Below are positions 32,545 through 43,203 of a stretch of 64,000 bases of DNA, piece by piece. Origin of the DNA: Aureobasidium sp. EXF-3400 (Eukaryota; Ascomycota; Dothideomycetes; Dothideales; Saccotheciaceae). The notes under the pieces are model-generated. The model made no database searches. It was not told where the DNA came from and was given only the letters and a program-made list of their open reading frames with translations. Where the stretch lies: the NCBI GenBank assembly GCA_024195585.1, contig SWBL01000089.1:1-64000 (forward strand), written 5' to 3'. The number at the start of each line of letters is the position of its first letter. Position 1 is the stretch's first letter. Made by a program: the position numbers and the translations under genes.

Positions 32545-33124
32545 CGTGTCGGCGGGAGGTCTTGGTTCGAGATGCTAGTGGTTGAAATCAAGGTGGGGAG
32601 AGACGCGAGAAAGAGACGCGCCGACTAAAGAGCCGTTGCTATAATTGCTCAATCTAGTCGAAGATGATCTCCGACCTTTCGATGAAAACAAATCTCTAGC
32701 TGCTGTTTGACAATGACTTCAGATGGACATTGCTCTCTTCGGCAGGTAGGGGTTTTCAGGGATGATGTTTCCGTTTGTTGTGGCACTCGGAGCTGAGTGT
32801 GAGTGGAGGATAAAGTTCCCGCGCCTCAGTCGCGTCTTTTGTGCATTCCGCTCTCCTTAGCAACACCCGCTGCTGAGCATGCATGCACATGTCTATGTAC
32901 ACCACTAGCTGCAAACTCGGCTCGGACAACATGTGGCAATATGTCTTGAGAAGTGTATTGATTCGCTGATAGGGGTATAGTGACAAGCTAGATATATATG
33001 TACAACCAAGAAGAAAAAGCAAATGGAATAAAACCGGCATGGTGAACGTGAACAGTCGCAGGATTGACGACGTTTAGAAAAAAGCTGCGATGAGAAAGCA
33101 AAGGCATCGACAGGAGGAGAGTGT
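32545..33124. other. intergenic, promoter of the SET methyltransferase gene
   Basis: Between ERF2's stop (minus strand, 33125) is not yet reached and the methyltransferase start at 32544; both genes run leftward. No gene or element recognised. Confidence 0.45.
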
Positions 33125-35087
33125 TCAACTTCTAGGAGTATTGTTCATAGGAGTCAATGCTCGCTGTCCTTGGTACCCGCCAGCATTGCTGCTAGCAGTA
33201 CCACTCTTGATCTCGCCCATCTCCACATCACCCTCCTTCTCTGATGGCTTGGCCATTCTAGACCTCCGCTCACCGAGGCGCTGATCGCCTTCTTCGTAGC
33301 GGTGTCTGAAGCGCATATACGTAGGCGGTCGGGGCCTTGTGAAAACACTCGACCAGTTTGCAATAATCGAGTGCTGACTGAATGGACGATGGCGGTCCTT
33401 CTTCTGGAATTTGTGGCTGTTGAGATACTCTCTGGTTGTTTCGCCTCTACCCATGAGGAAGAGATGGTAACCCCAAAGACTCAAAGGATATGTAACAATG
33501 AGGAAAGAGTATACACACATGGCAGCTGGCACACGCCAGACGTTGAGGGCATGCCCAAAGTCTGAGTGGTTTCGCTTCATCCACACGAGGATGTGGGCAA
33601 GACTGGCTCCAAGTAGAAACAGGCCGAGGACTGTTCCAGAGGCGACGAACGTAAGAAAGTAGCGGTAGTTGCGTCGCCCAACACAGTTGTTAAGCCAAAC
33701 ACAGTGATGATCCTGAGTTTCGATACACGAGTCGCAAATGCGGCAATGGTGAGCACGTGGAGGTCGCCAGATGTTGCATGATTTGCAAAACTTGATGGGA
33801 ACTTCCATGGCGGTAGTACCGTTGCCACTTGCGTTCGGGCCAAAGGATCTAACAGTGACCCATTCTGTGGTGGATGGTCCAACAGCTAGCGGGTCCTCGT
33901 CCGCTGGAGTTGGTGGCTGAGGGTGAAGATTACGTGGGATGATCTGTAATACTAAGTTAGGAAAGAGATATAGGTAACAATGCAGCCAAAGAAAACTCAC
34001 CCCGGGTTCGGAAAAGGATGCGTGGAGATAAGAAGATATACAAATGAAGAAAACGTAGGCAAAAAGGATGGGTATCGCTGGAGAAACGTGATGCCATAGC
34101 CACGGCGCACTATTGCAAATCAGTCAATATTCTCAGCTTGTTTTCGAGAACGATTACTTACGAGAAACCAAAGAACAAAGCAGCAGGAATGACAGCAAGA
34201 AGTGCAGTAAAGACATTAAGCGGCCGCTGTCGAGCATTGATAAGTCTGCCATGCAGAAAGAAAACAGCATTGCCGTTGAAATATTGGTAGTTTCTTCCGG
34301 AGCTCGACTTGTGGCTCGAGGCGACAGGGGTGGCCGGATGGTTCAGAGGTGAAGGTGGTACAGAGGGTAGCTTCTCGTGGCCGTCTTTGTCGGTGCTTCT
34401 ACCATTGACCCTGCTCGATCGACTCTGACGGCTCCACGATGGGCGCAAAGAGATGGGCGACTTCTGGGCTTGCAGCGAGGAGACAGACCTGGTGGTACCA
34501 TCTATATCAAGTGTGGGCGGCTTTCGCAAAGGATATTGACTCTCTTGACTTTTGGCACTGCCGAACGGTTGCAAATCACGACTGGACTCATAGTTCGTGG
34601 TTCCAGTTCCTCGGGAAGTTGGCAAAGGAGGAGCATCGGGGTCAATTCGAGGTCTGTTGCTCTGCTCAAGAGTCACGATGGACGCATTGCTGTTGCGAGA
34701 ACGATGAGTCTTGCGACCACTGTCGGTACTTGGTCTTGCTATTGGAAGTTGCGGGGTTTGCGGACTTGTGGGAGGTGGAGATTGCGGTTGTCTTGGACTG
34801 GTTGGAAGGAATGCACTTGATATAAGATTTGGAACGTGGGTACGGCGAGAAGGATCGTTCTGATAGCTGCCACTGCCACGACCACTCAAAGATGGTACGG
34901 GAGAGCCTATGCGAGCCTGGGGAGCGGCGGATCGTGTGCGATAGGATGAACTGGCAGTGTTGGAAGTGGGACGAGATGGTGGAAGACCTGCTTCTCCCAC
35001 AGGTCCGGTGGTGGTAAGGACAGTATGAGTGTGTTGGTGGTCGCTGTCCAGACCTTGGGCGTTGGTAGGAAGTCCACTGTCGGCCAT
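33125..35087 (-). CDS. ERF2: Erf2-type DHHC palmitoyltransferase
   Basis: Three exons: 35087-34162, 34109-34001 and 33943-33125, giving 617 aa (an in-frame ATG at 35096 adds three residues). The first ~270 residues are Ser/Pro-rich and disordered. Two membrane segments follow (PLNVFTALLAVIPAALFFGF and AIPILFAYVFFICISSYLHA), then the Cys-rich zinc region and catalytic DHHC (CKSCNIWRPPRAHHCRICD; TQDHHCVWLNNCVGRRNYRY), then two more membrane segments and a cytosolic tail. Erf2 with Erf4/Shr5 palmitoylates Ras and similar peripheral proteins at the ER/Golgi. The exon junction SEPG|IIPRNLHP is family-typical. Divergent from the NDUFA4-like gene. Confidence 0.93.
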
Positions 35088-35878
35088 GATCGTCAAGCGC
35101 CGGCGATGATCAATGCATGTCCTTGCCGTTCCGCCTGGGTTTGTTGTTGTTGTTGCCGGCGTCTATGGCACACGAGTCCTCCAGATGCACACCAAAGCGA
35201 CAAGATCCTGAACTGAAGAAGAACAGTGCAAAGACTTGTTTGCTTTGTGCAGGAAGTCGTCGAGTGTGTGTAAACTACGATCAGCGCCGTTTCCAAATTG
35301 CGCTGCAAGAGTCAGGCCGTCCGTGCCACCTGAACTTTATCAACGCTGGTAATTTACCATTGTCATGTCTGGGACTCTGGACCATGCAGTCTTTACATAT
35401 ATCAATAGGTCTTTGCCCGGTTAGAAGCTGCGAGTGGTTGATGTTGCATCATGGATTGATAAACTCATGTTTGGTATGAGCTGAGGTAGTGACGTGAATG
35501 TCCAGCGAGATCTGTGAAGTTTACGTTGCCTACCTCGGATGGACCAAGAGAAAATGGCAAATGTGATCCTGACGGCCACCAAGTGCTCAGAATGCGGCAG
35601 TATCAGCTCAAAGAGTATCGGATGTTGAAAAAGATGCTACCAACAGTATATCAACTGATAATATCTAGTTTGTGGTGAGTTATCGCAATATCATTATCGA
35701 AAAGTAATGTAAATGGTACAACCCTGACCCAACGAGCGCGATGACCGCACAGCGTCGAGCAGGATGCCAAGCCCGAGTCAGGCCATTGGAGGAGCGGAAG
35801 CTCGTCAATTCAAGTCGACCGCAAGCAACCTGTACGCAATTGGTTTCTCCACTCTACCACACCACACACACCCTCACA
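35088..35878. promoter_or_regulatory. bidirectional promoter region, ERF2 / NDUFA4-like gene
   Basis: About 790 bp between divergent starts. No convincing ORF. The stretch before 35879 ends in a CACCACACACACCCTCACA leader. Confidence 0.5.
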
Positions 35879-36531
35879 ATGGCCTCGATCATCGGACGCG
35901 CCGCTTTCCGCGCAACTCGCCCTCTCCGCGCCTCAGGCGTCAACTCCGGCGCTGAGAACGCTGCCTCTCACGTCAGCCGTGAAGCCGACAAGCAGGCCCT
36001 CAAGCAGGGCGCCCGCAAGGACCCCGAGCTCTACGTACGTCGACAATTCCTCTACGCCCTCCGAGACACCCAGAAAGATATTGCGAACGAACCAAAGGCC
36101 CCCGATGCCCTCGACCACCATACCCGCTGCTGTGCTCTGAGTGGGCCAGCCAATGACAGGATACCCGATTACTGACAAGGCTTCGCGAACAACAGATCCT
36201 GCTCACCATCATGTCCGGTGCCTTCGGTCTCGCCGGCTGGCACTTCTCGCGCAATCCCACCTCTTCCTCATCCGAGAACCCCGTTAGCAAGGCTGCCGAC
36301 TCCGAGCCCTGGAAGACCGGTGGTGACGCCAAGTACCAGTACCACCCCGGCGGTGACACCAGCAAGCCTCGCAAGGACGCTCCCTCTGCTCTTAACGAGG
36401 TCATCGTCCCCAACGTCAACCTGCCCAGAGTGAGTAGGCATTGGTATTCGTATATCTATTTCAGTCACACTGACAACCTTGACCAGGAGCTCCACGAGAA
36501 GTACAACAAGTGGGGCAAGGAGGGTTACTAG
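35879..36531 (+). CDS. small mitochondrial inner-membrane protein, NDUFA4/MLRQ-like
   Basis: Three exons, 35879-36034, 36196-36429 and 36487-36531, joining to 144 aa. The Arg/Ala-rich N-terminus (MASIIGRAAFRATRPLRA) is a matrix-targeting presequence. One membrane segment follows (KDPELYILLTIMSGAFGLAG) and a hydrophilic tail with EPWKTGGDAKYQYHPGGD, reminiscent of the EPW and Y/D pattern of NDUFA4 proteins. NDUFA4 is associated with respiratory complexes (first complex I, now cytochrome oxidase). The fungal homology is my inference. The second intron (36430-36486) is 57 bp, a multiple of three and open in frame; if retained it would insert 19 residues before ELHEKYNKWG. Confidence 0.78.
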
Positions 36532-36898
36532 AAAGCCAAAATTGGTTTGTGAACTGTATAGATACCTTAACTCCAAGCCGCCTTTTCTTCTGTCACCTCG
36601 AATTCTACTTACGCTCCTACGAATTGTCCGCTCAGGAAGTACACATGACACTTTCTCGATTCACCATGTTTGCGTAAATTTGTCTCTGTATAATACAAAT
36701 CATCTTGAGTTGAGAAAAAGCTAGAATGCATCGAGGATCTGTTAACCATAAGTCATCCATGAGCTTGACCTGCAGCACATGCCCCAACCATGTTCATTTC
36801 CATGTGCTTTGTGCACCTCAGAGTCCCTTATCGCAGGCGATCGTCATCATGATCGCGCTACTTGCTAAAATACTGATTGAGAGGCCTCGTAACCGTCT
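36532..36898. other. convergent 3' region
   Basis: 3' UTRs of the NDUFA4-like gene (plus) and the large serine-rich gene (minus). No gene seen. Confidence 0.5.
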
Positions 36899-39244
36899 TC
36901 AGTATTGTAGGCCAGAGCCGAATCTGAGTCGTCCCAAGGAAGTGCGGATACTACCAGCATCAACACCGCGGTGCCCATCGTGAGCACCAAATTTGCCCTC
37001 GAAGGGTAGAGGTCTGTAGCGCGAGTCTCGACTGATGCGCTCAGGGGGTTGACTCCAGTCCTCGCCGAAGAAGCTGTTGTTGCCATTTGCGCTCTTGTCG
37101 ATACACCACTCAGGTGGATCGCAGAATGGAGCAAGATACCCGCGACGCTGTTCGATAGGACCTTGAGTGTATTGTGACAAGCTCTCATGCACGGTCAGAA
37201 ACAGGCGTGTTGTGATTTCGTTGAATGGTTCTGGTCCTGGATTCTTGCTCGACATGGAACGAGTGGAAGGTGTTCCAATGGGTCCAGGATTGACCTTTGA
37301 CTGCGTGATACCTTGGTTGTGTGCCGTTTTGATGTACTCAAAATGTTCATCTTGACGCTCGATGATTGTAAGTCCACTATAGAACCAATCGTGAAGCTCC
37401 TGCTCATGGCTTTTTCTGCTAGCTTCGCTTGGGACGCCAGGACTACCCGTGAAGAACGGGCCATTGAAGTTCTGGGGGCTCGGTCTCGAGTAGATGGCAA
37501 GCTCCTCAGTCGTCATGTGCGGTAGGCAAATGTCAACGATTTCCATGACTTTAGGTTTGGGTGCAGGCTCGGGCTCGCTAACACGAGGATCGAAGACAAG
37601 ATCGTCGTTGCTAGTGGAAGAGGACGCCTGGCCAATACAACTCGAAGCTGCCTCGCCAATCGGAATACTTGACCAGGTGGTGTCATAGCGCTTCACTTCA
37701 GAGTCTTGCTTGGTCATCGAAGAAATCGTGGGAGACTGGCTCTGGAATGGGTCGTGAAGGACAGTTCGAGCACCTGTACTGCTGTTCATGTTGCGAGATG
37801 CAGCGGCGTCGAAGATCTTGTCCAGACATGCCTTTGTGAAACTGCGCTGAGATGATGTGGGTGTTTGTCCAGATGAATGAGTTTGGGGTTGTGTCTTTTC
37901 GAAAGAAGTAGAGAAGTTCAGGCCAGGAACGAATGTGTGAAGCTGCGAGGTGGCTGTCTGTGGCACACTTTTGGGAAGAAACGACTTCAGGTATTGACTA
38001 CGCTCAATTAAATCTGCGGGCGTCTTAGTGGGTCCTGTAAGACTAGGGAGCAGAATAGGCTTGTCAGGAGCATCGCGGTCTCTGTTTGTAGGGAATGCTC
38101 CGAACGACAGATTATTGAGAGCAGTCAAGCTGTACGGCCATTGGTTGAGTGTGTTGTTCGGCACGGTACCGACATTCATAGTTGAGGGCAAGAGATCATG
38201 TTGAGATGGAAGGTTGCTGGAAGGTGGTGCGGCAGGTGTAATGGACAATTTCCGCCTACTGCGAACACGAGAGGCGTAACCTTGTGCCCAAGGCTCGATT
38301 TCTGGTCCGAGTGATGGTGTACGAGTCTGCTGTTTTCTCTCAGGAGGGGGCTGTTCAGATTCCGACTTGGTCGAAGTATTCGTAACAGGTGTGACTGCCG
38401 CTTTTCGCGCAGGACGGTTGATAGATACCTTAGGCATGTATGCCTGCAACTCCTTCGGGCCGAACGGCAGCTTCATCGAAGACGCCTCATGCTGCTTCGC
38501 AACTGCCCTGAAATAACAAAGGCTATGCTGGAGGAGTGAATGTAGTTCGTTCTCGCCTTTGAGTCGATGCGAAGCGAGAGTACCCTCAGTACGCCTGCGG
38601 GAATTGGAGAATTGGCCGATATTAAACCATTGGTAATCAGACTGTGACCATTGCTGAGCCGAGATGTCACCGTTGGGATGCATTGCGAACCCAACTTGAC
38701 CATCTTTGTTCCCAACATTGCCTTGAAAGTAGGTAAGGGGAGGAAGGTCATTGCCGAAAACTTCGTTAATCTCCTGCCTGTTGAAGGAGACGGCGATGGC
38801 TGGCGATTTTTCGTCAGATTTGACCTCGCGTGCGTTGAGACCAACAGCAGGTCTAGATGAGGGCTTAGACCTTTTGCTAGTAACGAGTTGAAAGTCTCCA
38901 TCATCTGCACTGAGAGTGACAGAATCCTTTCGAGGTGCCTCGAGGCTGCGGGAATCAGAGCTGTCGCGTGAGCCCGGTCGGAATACTTTGGCGTGAACGT
39001 CGAACGGACTTCCCTTTCTAGATGCACGACTTGTCGAGGTCACATCGCCATCACTTGACTCTGGATAGTCAGGATCTGGCCAGTGTTTGGACACTTTGTT
39101 CCGTGCTGTCCTGGGATGGACGAGCTTGCTGATAGGGATGGTGGGATCGTTCTCGATAATTCGTTTGCTCTGTCTCTCCAGCCGGGCAGTGGCCAGCTCA
39201 GCAAGACGAATCTGGTCATCGGCACCAGAATCACGTTGATGCAT
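36899..39244 (-). CDS. large serine/proline-rich fungal protein, unrecognised
   Basis: 781 aa from the Met at 39244 (MHQRDSGADDQIRLAELATA). The frame is open up to an ATG at 39637, which would give 912 aa. A clean GTAAGT donor at 39565 with acceptor-like CTCAG about 60 bp further suggests a leader intron there, so the downstream start is preferred; the true 5' end is uncertain. I recognise no domain. Visible features: a basic N-terminal helix (ATARLERQSKRI), Ser/Thr/Pro-rich low complexity through most of the length, and a more ordered C-terminal third (TTEELAIYSRPS, EQELHDWFYSGLTIIERQDE, TTRLFLTVHESLSQYTQGP). A cytoplasmic or nuclear scaffold role is possible but unsupported. Confidence 0.72.
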   Translation of the reverse strand: MHQRDSGADDQIRLAELATARLERQSKRIIENDPTIPISKLVHPRTARNKVSKHWPDPDYPESSDGDVTSTSRASRKGSPFDVHAKVFRPGSRDSSDSRSLEAPRKDSVTLSADDGDFQLVTSKRSKPSSRPAVGLNAREVKSDEKSPAIAVSFNRQEINEVFGNDLPPLTYFQGNVGNKDGQVGFAMHPNGDISAQQWSQSDYQWFNIGQFSNSRRRTEGTLASHRLKGENELHSLLQHSLCYFRAVAKQHEASSMKLPFGPKELQAYMPKVSINRPARKAAVTPVTNTSTKSESEQPPPERKQQTRTPSLGPEIEPWAQGYASRVRSRRKLSITPAAPPSSNLPSQHDLLPSTMNVGTVPNNTLNQWPYSLTALNNLSFGAFPTNRDRDAPDKPILLPSLTGPTKTPADLIERSQYLKSFLPKSVPQTATSQLHTFVPGLNFSTSFEKTQPQTHSSGQTPTSSQRSFTKACLDKIFDAAASRNMNSSTGARTVLHDPFQSQSPTISSMTKQDSEVKRYDTTWSSIPIGEAASSCIGQASSSTSNDDLVFDPRVSEPEPAPKPKVMEIVDICLPHMTTEELAIYSRPSPQNFNGPFFTGSPGVPSEASRKSHEQELHDWFYSGLTIIERQDEHFEYIKTAHNQGITQSKVNPGPIGTPSTRSMSSKNPGPEPFNEITTRLFLTVHESLSQYTQGPIEQRRGYLAPFCDPPEWCIDKSANGNNSFFGEDWSQPPERISRDSRYRPLPFEGKFGAHDGHRGVDAGSIRTSLGRLRFGSGLQY

Positions 39245-40769
39245 TTTGCCAGTGCCGTCAGAATCCAGATGTCTTCTTGAAGATTTGGGCGAGGGTCCAG
39301 AGGAAGAAGAAATGTAGGGGCTAGAAGCAGGTTCCTGATGGGTTCTTGTGCGGTCCAGATCTTCGGCCTTGACGATGTTGATGTGGCTGAAAGGGGGGTT
39401 AGGTCTCGAGGGACGCAGAAGCAAGCGATCTGCTGGAGTGCCCAGCGGGAGTCGACGCTCAGAGATGTTGTGTAGAGTAGGTGCGGCACGCCTTTGCCAA
39501 GCTGAGAATAGAATGAACGATTGGCTTCTGTCAATAAGAAGGTGGCAAGCAGCTATTGCACTTACCTCTGGCACGGCGGCCGGAGTGAGTTTGGCTCGCC
39601 AGGGTGAGTGTGGAGTTGTTGATGTGATATACAACAATATTTCGAGGTTACTGTCTCAGATGATAAAACAGGTATGCGTGAGACTGGACGAGAGCAGTCG
39701 ATAGTCTATTCACGCGTTTGAGATCGGTGTGCGGAGCGCAGCTGAACAGAGCCACAAAAGCAAGGAATTCGAATTGTCCGGCTGATCGCGACTTCCAACA
39801 CAACACTCTGCGCACGCTCAAAGATTTGCAGGGCACGAAGTTGAAAATCAACAAGCATACGAAATACTTTGCTAGCAAACAAAGCAACGGCAAAGGTGAG
39901 AGACAAGCTTGGGATAGATCTAAGCATTGAGTTTCATGGAGAACAAAGTTGTCTGCATGTCTTGCAGAGAACCGTCTTTGATACCCATGTTGTCTCAGTC
40001 GGCCCGTCTGTGTCAGATAGTTTGTGGTATCACCTGTTCACCTTGGACAGTCAGACAACTCCGGCTCATACTAAAACCTTGCTTGCAACTGATGGAGTTC
40101 TGATTCTGCTTCATCCTATTAGTGTACATCAAGCAACAAGGATTCCATCTTTGTCTGAAAGGACTCATAAGCATCACCACATTGACGACTACGACTTGAT
40201 ATACAGTGTAGCATACATATATGCTGACACTTTGTTCGGACGTCTGTTGTCGATCCTCAGCATGATGGTTGTGTCCTCGTTAAAACATCTAACCTGACAG
40301 TGCATCGTCAGAACAAACCCAAGCTGCACACTCATCGTGGACGTGTTTGTCTCGTTACGCCAGAGTTCATCCCAGAGCCAATCAGCAATGCTTAGATTTG
40401 ATTGATGCAAACAGCCAGAGAGACATGAAAAGCTCAGGTTCACTCATGCGGACATCACGCATGCAGACAGGAAGTTGCCTTTGTTCCCGACGAATTGCCG
40501 ATCTTATCTCAGGAGATCAGACAATCTGGTGATCAGCGTTGCTTCTAGGAATTCCGTCAAAGAATGCAGGACATTCTAGCTTTGCCATGACAGATGTTCC
40601 TTCCTATCTCCAGAGATGGCAATGAAGCTTAGACAGTATATTGTCCGAACCAGAAAGAACGAAGGTCAAGGTCCAAGATCTACTGCCCATACCCAACCAA
40701 CTGAATTGAGCACATCATTTTCGACTATACTTGAACCTACATCCCACAAGACAAGTTATTCCTATACCA
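39245..40769. other. intergenic and uncertain 5' region of the serine-rich gene
   Basis: The first ~400 bp continue the open frame of the serine-rich gene and may be its leader or extra coding sequence. From 39640 to 40769 there is no supported gene; overlapping short ORFs at 39648-39930, 39869-40297 and 40189-40443 have no coding signature. Confidence 0.45.
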
Positions 40770-41042
40770 ATGTTCAGAAGACCAGCTACACTTGCTGCCG
40801 CAATACCTTGCGCTGTCTTGGTCTATCTCATTTTGACACCTGCCGGACATTATGTGGCCCGCAAACAAGTAAAGGATTGGGAGGCACAAGGTCATGACAG
40901 CGAAGCTGAAGCCACGAAAGGACACAAGATTGCAAACCCACACGATCATAGTCATGCGAAAAGTCACGAACCAGAAGTCCATCAGCAAGAGCATGTTGGA
41001 ACAGAACACCGAGAAGGTGACAAGGAGCCGAAAGGACGCTAA
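40770..41042 (+). CDS. small single-pass membrane protein with His-rich tail
   Basis: 90 aa from the Met at 40770 (MFRRPATLAAAIPCAVLVYL); an in-frame Met at 40731 would add 13 residues. A short basic start is followed by one hydrophobic segment (about residues 7-27), then a charged tail with many His/Glu/Lys (HDHSHAKSHEPEVHQQEHVG). The Arg-then-hydrophobic start suggests a mitochondrial or ER inner-membrane anchor. Not recognised. The His-rich tail could bind metal, which is speculative. It lies 179 bp upstream of SNX3. Confidence 0.5.
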   Translation: MFRRPATLAAAIPCAVLVYLILTPAGHYVARKQVKDWEAQGHDSEAEATKGHKIANPHDHSHAKSHEPEVHQQEHVGTEHREGDKEPKGR

Positions 41043-41221
41043 GGCGGGCCAAGCCAATCGCGGGGCAATGGCGTAAGGCTAGGGCACGCGATAGCGACGG
41101 CATACCCGACTTGCGTACGCTCCACCACCACCACCAAACTGTCTTTCCCAGTCGTTCAACTCATTACGCGCCTCGGCCTCACACACACCTTCGACGGGCG
41201 AATACAGCACTTCTCGCAACC

Positions 41222-41818
41222 ATGAACCAATTCCAGCCTAGTCCATCTTCGAGGACGACCTCGACCATGCAAGCGATGCCCGATTCGAGATCACAGAGCT
41301 TCGAGGAGATCTACGGCCCACCAGAGAACTTTCTTGAGATTGAGGTGAGTCGTGTCGCTGCATCTATCCTTCACAAGCGCTGACAGATTTTCCTTTGGCA
41401 GGTATGCAATCCGCAAACCCACGGCCTGACTCCCTCTTCGCGCTACACGACCTACGAGATCCGTCTGAGCACAAACATTCCCTCGTTCAAGCTGCGCAAC
41501 AGCAGCGTGCGCCGCCGCTATTCAGACTTTGAGTACTTCCGCGATATTCTCGAGCGTGAAAGCGCCCGTGTCACTATTCCCCCTTTGCCCGGAAAGGTCT
41601 ACTTCAACAAGTTCGACGACGCCGTTATCGAGGAGCGTAGGAAAGGCTTGGAGAGGTTCCTCAAGATTGTCGTCGGCCATCCTCTTCTGCAGACAGGAAG
41701 TCGCGTGCTCGGAAGCTTTGTTCAAGGTATCTTCAACTCCTGCATCGAATCTGCTTGTGTAGAAGGCGTCCGCTAACCCATTCATCTAGACCCCAACTGG
41801 GACCGCAGTGCCTGGTAG
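41222..41818 (+). CDS. SNX3: sorting nexin Snx3/Grd19
   Basis: Three exons: 41222-41344, 41402-41726 and 41790-41818, joining to 158 aa, normal for the family. The PX domain covers about residues 35-150: [13 protein letters not shown], then the phosphoinositide-binding [10 protein letters not shown], the [14 protein letters not shown] loop and the closing [21 protein letters not shown]. The protein ends DPNWDRSAW, contributed by the third exon. Snx3/Grd19 binds PI(3)P on early endosomes and, with retromer, recycles cargo to the Golgi. All key PX residues are present. The annotated ORF alone stops too early because of the last intron. Confidence 0.93.
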
Positions 41819-42350
41819 ATCCATCTGCCGCCTTTTCCTCCATGACGACGAACCTCTTTGCTCTTTTCAGAAGAATACCCTCTCCTAGTTTAACGATCTC
41901 TATTGTCCTTTTCTCCTGCGGTTCAGCGACATCTGGGCGTTTCACCTCCTCTTGCTCTCGAACTCACCGCCCCTGCTTGCAGATGTACATTGCACATCCT
42001 GCTTTGCTCCTATATTATAATGTCAAAAATGCGATACCATTCGTCTTCGAATGTACATCTCTTCGATAAACATGACCAAAAATCAATGCTCTTTGTCCTT
42101 TGTCCGAGACGGACGGGCTTCTTTCTCCTATACCTCCCATTCTTTCAAGCCTAGCAATGGGTCTTTTGCAATTGCTAACAGTCTTCGTTCTTGCGTTTAC
42201 CTGCTAATTCCATCACAAGTTGAACACGACTACTATGCTTACAATTAAATAGACACATATGCATCTCTAAGTTCGACCTCTCCTCCAATCATCCCAAAAC
42301 GCAAACAACAAAGCTCTACACACTACTCACACAGTACTCTAACACCCACA
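41819..42350. other. SNX3 3' region and promoter of the 52-aa gene
   Basis: No other gene. It contains the first copy of the 20-bp element (42097-42116) and a C/A-rich leader of about 100 bp just before the ATG at 42351. Confidence 0.5.
42097..42116. promoter_or_regulatory. 20-bp shared element, copy 1, with CCG-N3-CGG
   Basis: CCTTTGTCCGAGACGGACGG, 235 bp before the 52-aa gene, identical to the copy at 42833-42852. Its centre GTCCG-AGA-CGGAC is an inverted repeat containing everted CGG triplets spaced by three bases, a layout bound by Zn(II)2Cys6 fungal regulators. Similarity extends about 15 bp to each side (a CTTTCTCCTA-like segment follows both). Confidence 0.55.
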
Positions 42351-42509
42351 ATGTGCTCTCACAACAAGACTAGCTCTATCACTATCACCAAGCCCACTCT
42401 CTTTGGTCGACCCATCAATGATCTCTGGTACAACTGCCCCAGATGCGGTGCTCGCATGCTGTACTCAAAGGTTCACGGCTGGTACTGCACTGCTGGTTGC
42501 CACTACTAA
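42351..42509 (+). CDS. 52-aa zinc-ribbon-like small protein
   Basis: An ORF of 52 codons, too short for ordinary gene calls. The ATG at 42351 follows a typical fungal leader (ACACCCACA). The C-terminal half reads YNCPRCGARMLYS, then GWYCTAGCHY: two Cys pairs (CPRC and CTAGC) about 18 residues apart, as in a minimal zinc ribbon. The N-terminus is Ser/Thr/Lys-rich. Codon use favours C-ending codons, as in highly expressed genes. No signal peptide. Function unknown; zinc binding is inferred from the cysteines. It may be a member of a small fungal family I cannot name. Confidence 0.55.
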   Translation: MCSHNKTSSITITKPTLFGRPINDLWYNCPRCGARMLYSKVHGWYCTAGCHY

Positions 42510-42832
42510 AGTCTGCAAAGTCTGAAAAGGGAGAAGTGTAGGTAAGTTCGTTCTTCACCTTTTTGTTGCTTTGCCGGGAGTTTGCAAGTTGTTATTCTAT
42601 CAAGTTAATCAATCATACGAATCAACCTTTTTTTCTTCTGTTACCAAATGTATTTCTTTTTTCTCTGCTTTTTATGTGATGAATTTTCCTTTAGTTGCGT
42701 AGTGCCAATTGAATGTTACCTACTAATCTGTAGAACGTCCTTCATGCTTGCAAGCATCGAGTAAAAGCAGACGAGCATCTTACAGGCCAATTTCTCCAAC
42801 GCGACCTTGATATCCAGAATTAAACGCTCTGC

Positions 42833-42852
42833 CCTTTGTCCGAGACGGACGG
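42833..42852. promoter_or_regulatory. 20-bp shared element, copy 2, with CCG-N3-CGG
   Basis: Exact repeat of 42097-42116, 736 bp away, about 390 bp before the 79-aa repeat-protein gene and 220 bp before its likely transcription start. Same everted CGG layout. Flanks are similar but not identical. Confidence 0.55.
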
Positions 42853-43073
42853 CTATTTTCTCCTAGCAGCGTCATGGAGGGCGGATTTGACCTTTACCTG
42901 TATGTCTTTGTCCATACACAACAATACTAAGACCACAACCACAATACTTACTCGGTAGAAATTGTTGGAAAACACTCTCGACATGCAACTCAAATCACGT
43001 CTGTTCTTTGACTTCTTTCTGCAAACTGCTTTAATCTATCCAAAAGACATATTCTCCCATTGTCCCACCTCGC

Positions 43074-43080
43074 ATATAAA
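43074..43080 (+). promoter_or_regulatory. TATA box of the repeat-peptide gene
   Basis: ATATAAA in the context CGCATATAAAAAAGG, about 75 bp before the 5'-UTR intron donor. A clear TATA box suggests a regulated, strongly expressed gene. Confidence 0.65.
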
Positions 43081-43149
43081 AAAGGAGCCATCCATCTACC
43101 CCGAGACCTGACCACTTTCTCAAGTACAATCAAACTTATACACTCGCTA

Positions 43150-43203
43150 GTAAGTCTTGCATCAATCCTATCCAAAGATTACATACTAACAAAGCACTTG
43201 TAG
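43150..43203 (+). other. 5'-UTR intron of the repeat-peptide gene
   Basis: GTAAGT donor at 43150, ATACTAAC branch site near 43187 and TTGTAG acceptor ending at 43203; 54 bp. It lies entirely before the ATG at 43240. Its consensus quality is strong evidence that the small downstream ORF belongs to a real transcript. Confidence 0.75.
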
